A stretch of 64,000 bases of DNA from Stemphylium vesicarium. Its lineage: Eukaryota; Ascomycota; Dothideomycetes; Pleosporales; Pleosporaceae. Positions within the stretch are counted from its first letter, which is position 1. The number at the start of each line of letters is the position of its first letter. Below, piece after piece: positions 10,867 through 20,750 of this stretch. The notes beneath the pieces were generated by a model. It had not been told where the DNA came from, did not search any database, and was given only the letters and a program-made list of their open reading frames with translations. Where the stretch lies: NCBI GenBank assembly GCA_004380135.1, contig QXCR01000034.1, positions 1-64,000 of the forward strand, given 5' to 3'. The position numbers and the translations under genes are program-made.

Positions 10867-13800
10867 TCACTTAGAGCTCGACGTGATGTCTTGTGATCCA
10901 TCCTCTGTGTAGGCTTTATAGCGTCTTCGCAGCTTTGCATTCCACTCTTCCCCAAATGCGTACGCCAGTCTTATTGGTAACATGGGCACAGCTAGTAAGA
11001 TGAGATACATCCCAGCGCGCGCGAGGTAGTTGTCCCGTAATTCTCGATAAGCCGCTGCGCAGTGCTCCATGTTCAGTGCGAGAACGATAAGGGGAATGGA
11101 GACACTAAGAGAAATGCCAACTATGAGAACGTATTAGCGAGATGAGTCTCTACGAAATGCCAAGGATGGAAGGAAACTTACACAGTAGGCCAGTGACGAC
11201 TCCGAGCGGCCAATTAGTCTCTCCAGTGGTATCGTCTTTAGGAAAAGCGGCAATACCGATCGCAAAAAAAGATGACATGAAGGACAAAGGAAGAAACACT
11301 ATGGTCACAATTGTGAACACCAAAATCGTCTGCAGATTGTAAGCGGCGCAAAACGAGACAGTATGGGGATTTCCTACATTTCCTTGTTTGCTCGCTGCAA
11401 CTGTGGTTTCACGAGCTTCTCGTGCTTCCCAGGCATTTGCGGCCTTCTGTTTGAGATCCATCAAAGTGTTGATCTGTTGTGATTTAGCTCTGTTCCGGAC
11501 TTTGGAGTGTCCGCCATACCTTTTCTTGTATTGTGCGACTGTGACCTTCAAGCTTCTTGAAGTCATCTATGTCGGCTTTGATGAGATCCTCTGCAGCTGA
11601 CGAGCCCAAGAAGGTGAATCCTTCCGCCTTCCGACGCTGCTCAATGACCGTCCGTTGTATGTCTAGTACCGAGAGAATGATGTTGATCTCATCGAGGATG
11701 TCCTTTATCTCAACCAAGAGCTTCACTTCCTCGCGGATATCGAGAAGATCGACGAGAAGTTTATTCTTTCTTTCTTCGTAGTACTTGTTGGTCGCTTTGA
11801 GTTGCATAAGATGTGTAGATCCGCGTTGGAAGGCTCGAAAGAGCCGACTCTCCTTGTCGTCCTTCGAAAGTCAGCCATAGTAAGCAGAGCATTACTTTCA
11901 AAACCTACTATCGTTCCAACACTCTCTTCGAACATCTGGAAGAAGCGAAGCGGTTCCGCATCCAGTAGCCTATCGAAAACACTGCAGCAGGTCTCCAGTA
12001 TTCGCGAAGTGAGGTCTTCCGGTTTACGGATGGGATACCGTTTTCGGTGCGTCGGATCCAAGACCAGTAGCCTAAGATCATCCATAATACGGTGAGCATG
12101 CTGGCCTGTACCTGTTCTGCTAGGAAAGCAGGATATGACGTAATGATCCTGGGGTTCTTCATCCCGTTTGCTTGCATTGTTTATACCCACCTGCTCACGG
12201 TTCGTTCGGATCTCAGGTGCCTTGTCATAAGCTTTGTATGGAAGCGGTTTCTGATGAGTTGACCAAACCCAGAGCTGATCGACCATAAGGATATTGTGCC
12301 GAGCCTCGGATTTCATGTGTTTTGCCCATCGAGACACTACCTGGTCTATATCGCGCTCTTTCGTGTTGTCAAGCATATGGTAGTAGTACTGATCCAACGT
12401 ACTGCATCATTAGCGGATGAACTCAAGCAATTGAGAAGCAGCTTACCGTCGGATATGCAGAGCGGGAGGGTCATGTAAGTAGGCGGTGATCAATGCCTTC
12501 TCTTCTTCTTCCAAATCATCAGGGTCGTCCGCATCTTGGCTGTCTGAAAAGTCGGAGTCGTAATCATCGGAGGATGGTGGGAAATGCAGATTGTGTCTGC
12601 CAGGTACTTCGAGAAGTTCGGGGTCTTTTGACGATGATTTGTGCGACATCTTGCGTAGGGCTTCCATTGCCACTGGCCCTGGTATGTTCACATCAGTGGT
12701 CTTTTGTAGCGAGCGCTCTTGGTCGACCTCATGAACATATTCCGTCCGTCTTTCGTGTCGCATGTTGGCTTCGTAGCTTAAGAAAGGAATCTAAGCACGT
12801 CAGCACCATGCATCATAGAGCTATGGAGCGAAGCGTACGAAGATTGAATGATGGTCACTCGTTCCGATATGAGGAGTTATAGCACGCTATCTTAATCAGT
12901 AAACGTCAGAACAGCGACGGACGTAACGCACGTTGCGCAAAGATCCTGTAACAGATCTCCTCGTTTCTTGCCATATCGCAGGGTGTAGGCCTAGTTTCGC
13001 AAAGAGATCCTAACCTGGGTCAGAGCAAGCAATCGAAATTGGCACGCTATATACCTCAACCCAAACCATCTGTGACGTGTGAGCGATATGCAAGAGAATC
13101 TCAGATGGGCTGTGAACCTACATTGTTTTCTGGAACGTGCACCCAAGTACAGACTGGTACTTTTGCGGCAACCTCTTTGGGCCTCACCTGGCCAAGGATA
13201 TCTTTCAACGAGGTGCTTCCGTACAGGAGCGCTTCAACTGAGATGTTCACACTCCAATGCTTGTCGCTAGATTTTGACACATAGACTTCCGTCACTGTGA
13301 CTTGATAATTCTTGCAAACTAACTTGCCCTCTTTCGAAGTAGGTGATCGCCCGCTACCAATCCTCTGGGCGCTGAGACGATGATCTGGCCCTTTCACCAC
13401 GCGACTACGCAACATTTTCGCGATGTGCCTATGAGATTTATGTCTCTCGGCAAGGGCTTTTGGTGTTCGCTTGTGTTTGTTTTCCACTCCAATGTCTGCG
13501 CCATGGTGCAACAAGGCCCTGATGATCGTCTCGTTTCCGTTGCGGACTGCGTGATGGAGTGGCGTGTTCAGCTGGCTATCACGCACGTTGACATCCAGCC
13601 CATCGACATCGAGAAGACTGTGAACAAGTTTCTCGTGATTGAGTCTTACGGCGATCTGAAGTGGTGTTTGATGCCTATTTGATATGACCAGTCAGTACTC
13701 AAAGTAGGCCCAATACAGTGCACTTGAGACAATCATATAAACCGTAGAACACATCTTGCACCACGGTACAAAATCGCACTACTTAAACTTGAAATGTCTA

Positions 13801-15650
13801 CAGGCTAAGAGGGGCCTGCATACTTACAGCCTGTCGCGTAGATTGGGACTAACACCATCTCCAAGTAGAGCGTCTGTTTCCCTTGGGTTATTATCGATGG
13901 AGGCTCGCAAAAGACCAAACAATTGGAGATTGGAATTCACTAGCATTGTCAAACGCATAAAGTCCATGTCATCAGAAGCGGCGAATTGCAACACATGTGC
14001 AGCATCCCGGGAGAATATCAAGGTACGGGTCGAAATGCCTAAGAATTCGCTCAATGAGCCCTGACCAGTCCCTTGATCATCTCCCCGGGCGTGAATCTGT
14101 GTTATTGGAAACCCGATCGCAATTTTCTTGATGCTTGATGGGTTCTGATTCCCACGTAGTGGACCTCTGGACGCGTCTTGTTGCTCATGTCGCGAGGATA
14201 CTAAGCTGGTCTTTGCCTTCTCGCGTATCCGGTTCATGGAAGCATTACTAAGGAGGTCGTTGAGAACCTTCCCGCTGGGCTTCACTCCATGGATCCTCGT
14301 GAACGATTGAGCACATTTTTCAGGATTGAAAAGTGAACAAGAGAATAAAAACATCCCCGCAGTGTGGGGTAAGACGTTCGAGGTCAGAGCAGGGCCAGAG
14401 GAAAGTGATACGAGCGCGTGCAGTATGATCAAGCAGCCGAATGAGTGACCAAGGAACACGATTGGTACTTGACGGTGTTCTCGCAGCTCACACAGATGCT
14501 CATGGAGTTGCCGCGCTGCAGCTTCGAAATCAGGTACGTTAGAGAGCATCGAAGACAAGTCAAAGCCGACAGTGATGATCCGGCTGCCAGGTAATTGTTT
14601 TCCGAGCATGTTCTCATCCTGTATCCAGCTGACGGGTCGAGGCTTGACGCTTTCAAAGGTGATGCGGTTCTGAGTGTTCGTGAAAATGGTCGGCAAAACT
14701 TGATGATGCATTTTCCCAATATCTGTTCGCGCACGGCGGATCGGCTGCGTTAGGGCGTTACTAACGCTTTCCATGTGAGGTGGGGCTTGGTGTCGGAAAG
14801 CGTCTAGGTCAAGATCTGGGTCCGTAGACGTGTCGCACAAGCCGGAGTTGTAGAGATAGACTACTACAATATCCACGAGGTACCCGCTCTCCGGGCACGG
14901 CGAACACCGTGAGCGCATCTTCCATCCACCTTTCGGGCTCGCGTCGATGCGACTCCACGGCTGTGGTGCTGAGAGGATATTTGGCTTTGCGAACGCGTTC
15001 AAACTTGGCCCCCTGTTAAGTTCTTGCACGGAGACGTTACTAAAGCTATGTCGCCGTAGGCGTATAGTGGGCCTCAGTGTATTTTCGAGACTATTTACTG
15101 GCGTGAAATGTACCTCCTGCCCTAATGGAAGTGCTTTCTTCAACGATGGTTTCTCGGTGAATCCTGCAGATGCGTTGGGTTCGTCTGGTTGATGAACAAC
15201 AATTTGGGGCACCGTGGGTTCTGTCAACAACTGATCTCCGACGACACGTTCCAGTTTTCCGTGTTCGTCTCTCGCAGAGGCGCCGCAGGTCGAGTCTAGT
15301 TCCTTCTGACGAAAGATATCTGCTTGAGAGATTGGATGGGCTTTGTATCTCTCGTTCCAATCATCGAAAACCTCCTTCGTAGACATCCCCACCCCCGAGT
15401 TGGTCCCATTTTGGCGTTTGTCATCGTGGTCTACATGTTCGAGATCGATGCGCGGTCTTCCTGGCGTGTTGGACTGGCCTGGCTCATCCTGCTCATCGTG
15501 CGACGTGACTATAATGTGAGGGAAATCGCCAATTTCCTCTGATCCTCGGTTTGCTAGAGTCTCATTAGCCCCGTTCCAACTTGGGGTGGACGCAAGCTAC
15601 TAGGTAATACTGCGCTATCTGAGCAAGCCCTTACCTGAATTGTAGTCCAT
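10867..15650 (-). CDS. Alpha/beta-hydrolase - ankyrin - CorA-like membrane protein
   Basis: Eleven exons join in phase: 15650-15635, 15553-13828, 13674-13122, 13069-13055, 13009-12932, 12790-12447, 12401-11909, 11861-11520, 11473-11378, 11329-11182 and 11120-10867. They encode 1354 residues. Residues 240-550 look like a SERAC1/SesB-type hydrolase: the nucleophile elbow is GHSFG (374-378) and a late His lies in RDAAHVLQF, but the usual HG oxyanion motif is absent (VVVYLYNSG). Ankyrin repeats span about 566-690 (NTPLHHAVRNGNETIIRALL). A charged region follows, then a helical CorA-like domain with coiled-coil character (EEVKLLVEIKDILDE). Helices lie at about 1222-1250, 1262-1286 and 1307-1320. 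The CorA GMN signature between helices is missing (FFAIGIAAF instead), so Mg transport is unlikely. No NACHT domain is present. The role is inferred to be a membrane-anchored sensor/effector. Confidence 0.8.
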
Positions 15651-16082
15651 GGCGACAGACATGCGAAGTGTACACAGCTCGAGTCGTTGGGAGCCGAAGC
15701 ATTTTGCTAAGATGCCTTGTCCCGTGTCGCTGCATGCAGATCAATTGGGGGCCGTTTTCTTGTTGCCCTACTGGACGACTGACGCCACAATCAAGCAGGA
15801 TAGAGTGCAATCGGCGATCAGCGGGGCAAATCAAGCTATGAGGATTCCGAAGTAAAGATGAGAGGGATGTTCGCGATGGGTGATGGGGGATGATTCCGAA
15901 CCTCAAGATGTTCAGTGTCAAAACCAAAGGGTGCCCATGTGGGACGCGCTCGTTGGGCGGTTCCGAGATCGGAAGACTTCATTCCGACGCTTCGGGCCGC
16001 ACTCTCTGGGCTAGAACCTCTGTCTCATCGACAACACCACCATCGCAGTTTATAAATACAAGGACAAGCATCGATTTCCAAA
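15651..16082. promoter_or_regulatory. Divergent promoter, hydrolase-ankyrin gene / TatD gene
   Basis: The two flanking genes start 432 bases apart on opposite strands. A TATAAATA box at 16051-16058 sits only 25-32 bases before the proposed TatD start codon. That would give a very short or absent 5' leader. No other genes are seen here. Confidence 0.5.
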
Positions 16083-17152
16083 ATGACATCAAGTACACTC
16101 TTGGAAGGCTTTCCCGATAAGGCACCGTCTGCACCTACTGCAAAACTCCGATATGCAGACGTATGCGCCACCTTTCCCTCCCTCAATCAGCCGGCAGAAC
16201 TGAACACGACGATCTCTAGGTCGCCGTCACAGCAACTGCCAAAGAATTCGCTGGTTTCTATCGTGGCAAGCAATACCACGCTCCCGACTTCGACGCCGTC
16301 CTAGACCGCGCCCTGGCCGCAGGAGTGGAGCATGTAATGTTGACGGGCATGTACCTCGCGGACGTGCCCGTCAACATTGGAATCGCCCGCAAACGGCCGG
16401 AGCAATGCAGGGTGACTATTGGAGTCCATCCCTACCACGCGGTCGAGGCAGATGAAGGTGGCGAAAAATACTACGAGTCGCTTTCCCGGAACATTTCTCA
16501 GACCATTACCCAGGAGCCTGAACTCCTAGCCGCTTTTGGCGAGCTCGGCTTAGACTACGACAAACTGGCAGATGCCCCTAAAGACGCTCAAATCCGGGTG
16601 TTCAAGCGACAGCTCGACATGATTGTGAACGCAGGATGGAAATTACCACTCTTCCTGCACTGTCGCGCAGCCTTTGAAGACTTCGTCGCTATCCTTGAGC
16701 CTTATCTTGATCAGCTGCCCTTGCGCTCCGGCTTGGTTCACTCCTTCGTCGGGACTGCCCAGGAAATGCAAAAGCTTGTCACCATGGGTCTCCAGGTCAG
16801 CGTCAACAACTTTGCTTTCCGAGATCGCGAAAGCTTGGAAGTAATTCGCCAGATACCATTGGACAGGCTTCAAATCGAAACAGACGCCCCTTGGGGTGAA
16901 ATCCAGGCTTCAAGCGAGGTTGCTAAAGCGTACCTAAATAACGCGACGAAGTGGCCTTGGGGAAGTAAGAAGAAGGATAAGTTCAGTCTGGGGTATATGG
17001 TGAAGGAAAGAAATGAAAGCTGCAACATGGAAAAGGTAGCTTTGGTTGTGGCCGGGGTTAAAGGGCTGGTTCTTGAGGAGATTACAAACAGCGCATGGGA
17101 GAATAGTGTGAAGATGTTCTTCTCGGGCTGGGCAAACAATACTCCTTGCTGA
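16083..17152 (+). CDS. TatD-family metal-dependent hydrolase (Scn1/TATDN-like)
   Basis: Two exons, 16083-16160 and 16220-17152, give 336 residues. The intron starts GTATGC, ends CTCTAG and keeps phase. TatD landmarks in order are GVHPYHA, the metal Glu in FGELGLDY, LPLFLHCR, LVHSFVG (HCFTG in most relatives) and the metal Asp in IETDAPWG. The C-terminal KERNESCNMEKVA matches eukaryotic TATDN1/Scn1 proteins, which are 3'-5' exonuclease or DNase-like enzymes implicated in DNA turnover. The N-terminal segment RYADVAVTATAKEF lacks the HxH metal pair of bacterial TatD. Eukaryotic members often have INLTDP here, so this copy is divergent at that spot. It converges on the GH94 gene with a 70-base gap. 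Confidence 0.88.
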
Positions 17153-17222
17153 GCATTTGCATGAGGATATAAGACAAAATAAACGAGGCAAGCTAGAAGA
17201 TTATCTCGTCATCTAGATGCAG

Positions 17223-19688
17223 TTACTCAGTCCCGTTAGTCGAAAGCCCATTCCTCAAAGCCGCATGTCCATTCTTCCCCGCCTTCGGAAGCTCAACCTG
17301 GACCCGATACGTCCTCCCGTTCTCAACACCCTCAATAACATTCCCATCCAACTTCTCGCCATCAACCATGATCCTAACACCATCTGCATCTCCCCTCTTA
17401 ACCTGCACATCAAACACCGCGCCCCTAAACTCCCTCCTAACCTTCATACCATCCCAGCTACTCGGCATCTTCGGCTCAACCTTAAGCCCCCTCCTAACAC
17501 CCCTCAAACCACACAACCCCTCGATGAAACACCTATACGCCCAGCTAACCGTCCCAGTATTGAAAAGCTGGCTCGAGCGTCCAGCCGTACGATCCAAATG
17601 CTCAATCCCATGCCCACCACGGTAGTAATTCGGAATGAAAATTGGAAGCTGACCCCGACGAATCAAGTCCTTTTCATCCGGGCCAGGAACCATAGCACGC
17701 AGGGTATTATACGCACGATCGACATCATCGATGGTGTACAGCGCCCAAGCGTAGAACGCGCCAGCGTGGTTATACACGGATCCGTTCTCGCCTTGGCCCG
17801 GGTACTTCTGCGTGACCCTGCCTACATCTTCGCGCATCGCTGTGAACGGCGGCCCGAACATGACGACGCCGTATGGCGTGGTGAGCTGCTCGTCGATCTG
17901 GGGTAGCATCTTGCTTATCTGTTCTGCGGAGGCTGCACCTCCGAGGATAGACCAGGCCTGCGGGTTCAGCCAGATGCGACCTTCTTTGTCGTCTTTGATG
18001 CCGAACGTCACGTTGTCGTCGGTGATGCCGCGGGCGTACCAGTCGCCGTCCCAGAGGTGCTCGTTCGCGGACTCGTTGACGCGGGTGGCGCCGGTGCGGT
18101 ATTTGGTTGCGATGTCGGGTTTCTCGGTGTCTTCGCAAATTTTTGCCCACAGGTTTACGGCGTATGCAGTTGCGACGGTGAGCCAGCCTGATACTCCGAC
18201 GCCCTTGGGGCCGACCATGTTCATTGGGTCGCACCAGTCGCCTTGCGCGATGTAGGATAAGCCTCTGTCGTCGCGGGCGTTGGACGATAGCAGCCAGTCC
18301 ATGGCGCGGCTGAAGCGCTCGAAAACTGTGTATGTGTCGCCGTACATGCTGCTGACCTTTTCGTCTAGGAGTGCGTAGTCGCCCGTCTCGTTGAGGTAGA
18401 TCTCCAGGGCAATTGGTAGCCAGACACAGTGATCTGTGTGCGGGATCTGGTTGATGTATTTCAGAACTGCGCCCTTTGCGAGTAAGATACCGTCGGGCAT
18501 CGAGCCATTCTTCTCTTGCTGACCCACTGCCGTCAGAATCGCTTTCCGAGCTACTTCGGGCTTGATGAAGCTCATGCCCATGTTGTCCTGCAGGTAGTTT
18601 CGCGTCTGGGGATCGGTCGTAAGACGATTCACGTCGCCGTGGTAGTACAATTGTCGTGGTAGCCAGTTGTTGACGAGGTTGTCCAGGCTCTTGTCCGGTG
18701 TTTCGAGACGTATGCAGCCACTTCCTCGCTTGATGTAATCCTCATAGTCCTTTGAAGCCTGGGCGAAGGCCATCTTACTGAGATATTTGGTACGCATCTC
18801 CAGGATTTCCGCTTCGTCATGAGCGGGGCCGAAGAGAAATCGGTACTCCTTGCTCTCGTTCTCCTTCAGGCTAAGTCTGTATTGCGCCGCTGCGGTGGGA
18901 GTCTCGTAACGAGCGTCGCTGTTTGATAGCTGCGAACTGATCATTGAAGATGGAGCCTGCAATCCGCCCTCGCCTTCGAAAACTTCTTGTTTTGCTTCCC
19001 AGGCTACTGGCATTGTTTCGCACAGGAAATAAGTCTTGTCTTTGAGATACTTCGTTTTGGGATAGTCTTCTGCCTTTTGGTACGGCGTCTTACAGCTGCC
19101 AACAATACCCTGGACTTTCTCATTCCATTCCGCCTCTTGGTTCATCCAGGACATGTAGCCAAATGGAAAGTAAGGGTAGACGCTGATCTTTCGGTCGCGT
19201 CCAGAAATGTTGGTGACTTTGATACTCCATAGCTCAGCCACGTCGTCTGTGGGAAGCAGAAATGTCATTTCGACCCGAATTCCAGATTTCTCTACGACCC
19301 ATTTGATGTCACTCTTGCCAACGTCAAAAGTAAACCGGTCCAGCTTTGCTCTTACTGGCTCGTACGGCGCTGAAAATATTTCGCCGGTTACGTCATCTTT
19401 GACATAAACAAATCGGCCTGGATGATGGGCGTAGTAGTTTTGCTCCGGTTGCATGAAGGTCTTTGCCTCGAGGTTTGGCGCGTAGGCGTATTTCGCGGGC
19501 TCGGGCTGCATGTACTGTGCGGTCGCAAAGCCGCGGCAAGTAACTTGGATCATCATACGTTGATTCCAAAGAAATGCACCAGCTTTGGGCATCTCCGTCG
19601 GACTCCTGAGTTCATATCTCTGACCATTTTCCGTTGGTTGTAACATAGTTGCGAGTGTGGGAATGACGGATGCGTATGATGACCACAA
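17223..19688 (-). CDS. GH94 phosphorylase, cellobionic acid phosphorylase type
   Basis: A single exon of 821 residues without signal peptide, so probably cytosolic. The C-terminal two thirds form the (alpha/alpha)6 barrel. The catalytic motif is GDWCDPMNMVG (residues 483-493), in which Asp487 corresponds to the general acid of the DWND motif of cellobiose phosphorylases. Downstream PGQGENGSVYNHAGAF and FNTGTVSWAYRCFIEG are typical GH94 blocks lining the phosphate and sugar sites. The form WCDPMN is the one I associate with cellobionic acid phosphorylases, reported in Neurospora and Xanthomonas. These turn cellobionic acid plus phosphate into glucose-1-phosphate and gluconate. That would let the fungus use products of oxidative cellulose attack. 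GH94 is uncommon in fungi. The start could also be Met15 (19646). Confidence 0.87.
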   Translation of the reverse strand: MWSSYASVIPTLATMLQPTENGQRYELRSPTEMPKAGAFLWNQRMMIQVTCRGFATAQYMQPEPAKYAYAPNLEAKTFMQPEQNYYAHHPGRFVYVKDDVTGEIFSAPYEPVRAKLDRFTFDVGKSDIKWVVEKSGIRVEMTFLLPTDDVAELWSIKVTNISGRDRKISVYPYFPFGYMSWMNQEAEWNEKVQGIVGSCKTPYQKAEDYPKTKYLKDKTYFLCETMPVAWEAKQEVFEGEGGLQAPSSMISSQLSNSDARYETPTAAAQYRLSLKENESKEYRFLFGPAHDEAEILEMRTKYLSKMAFAQASKDYEDYIKRGSGCIRLETPDKSLDNLVNNWLPRQLYYHGDVNRLTTDPQTRNYLQDNMGMSFIKPEVARKAILTAVGQQEKNGSMPDGILLAKGAVLKYINQIPHTDHCVWLPIALEIYLNETGDYALLDEKVSSMYGDTYTVFERFSRAMDWLLSSNARDDRGLSYIAQGDWCDPMNMVGPKGVGVSGWLTVATAYAVNLWAKICEDTEKPDIATKYRTGATRVNESANEHLWDGDWYARGITDDNVTFGIKDDKEGRIWLNPQAWSILGGAASAEQISKMLPQIDEQLTTPYGVVMFGPPFTAMREDVGRVTQKYPGQGENGSVYNHAGAFYAWALYTIDDVDRAYNTLRAMVPGPDEKDLIRRGQLPIFIPNYYRGGHGIEHLDRTAGRSSQLFNTGTVSWAYRCFIEGLCGLRGVRRGLKVEPKMPSSWDGMKVRREFRGAVFDVQVKRGDADGVRIMVDGEKLDGNVIEGVENGRTYRVQVELPKAGKNGHAALRNGLSTNGTE

Positions 19689-20750
19689 TGACCATGTATG
19701 CAGCAGAAAGCTAGCTAGTTATACAAAACGTATGGGCCAACACGGCTTAGGAGGCATAGCTTACTGTGTTTAGTGGCACGGCAGGTTATGAGTGGAGCGC
19801 GGGAAGCGATGCAGGATCAGAACGCGTGACACGCACAAAGCTCTTGGCTTTGTTGCCAACTTGGTCTACAACGTGAGAACGGGACTCTATCTTGATCGGT
19901 GAATACTACCAGGAATTGCAACAATGTCGTCGGTACCCCGGTATGAGGGCATGCAAAGATAGAAGCTCGAAAAGAAACTGGAAACGAAAGTCCAACCAGC
20001 GTAAATGTCCAACAAGAGACGGAGGATTTTGCAGTATCCCCACCTGTCCCTTGACAGTTCATATAAGGTTCGCAGTACAATAAGCCGCACCGCGTGGGGC
20101 TAAGCGAATAGCGGTGTGGGGTTCAGCCTGAAAGGGTACAATGTAAGCGCGGGGGCGGTTATCCGGTCCGCAACGCCTTTAGCCAGCCCCATGGCAATCC
20201 TCATGTCCCAACGCATCCACGAAAGAGAGTACGACGCGCATCTCCAATTTCCTGCCAAACGCCCGGGTTGCGCATTCCGGTGATCCGACATACGTATGTG
20301 TGGAACCATGACGTAGAAAATGGAAAGCCACTGGCGGTATGTGCGCTGATATGCGTACTGCGCTCTGTCAGCTGCTCATGGTGGTGGTAACGGGTGGCGT
20401 CTCAAAATTGTGCCGTCTCGGTGCCGAAGTCCGAGGGAAAAACATCCACACTACATGCATGTAGTGCAGGACTGGTTGGAAATCTTTCCATTTTGGATAT
20501 AGGTGATGCTCGAGGCTATACTGCGGTCGGGGTATTGACAATCTTGACATTCCAGCGTCCCCAGCGAGTGAACTCATTGTCTCTCCCATGTCGCTTGTCG
20601 AAACAGACTGCCAGCGAGAATCAATTCTCAAATACAGAGAGTAGAGCAAACAGTTTTGACCCACCATGTTGAAACCGTCCGTCCGGTCCAGTGCACAGTT
20701 TTCCGCTGACGAACGGAAATGGAAAGCAAACGGGCATGTCTCCACATTCA
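19689..20750. promoter_or_regulatory. Upstream region of the GH94 gene with two XlnR-like motifs
   Basis: About 1.06 kb with no gene seen. GGCTAA lies at 20098-20103 on the plus strand and GGCTAAA at 20178-20184 on the minus strand. They sit some 410-495 bases ahead of the GH94 start. GGCTAA/GGCTAAA is the core site of the XlnR/Xyr1 activator of cellulase and xylanase genes. The six-base core occurs often by chance, so the link is suggestive only. Confidence 0.4.
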
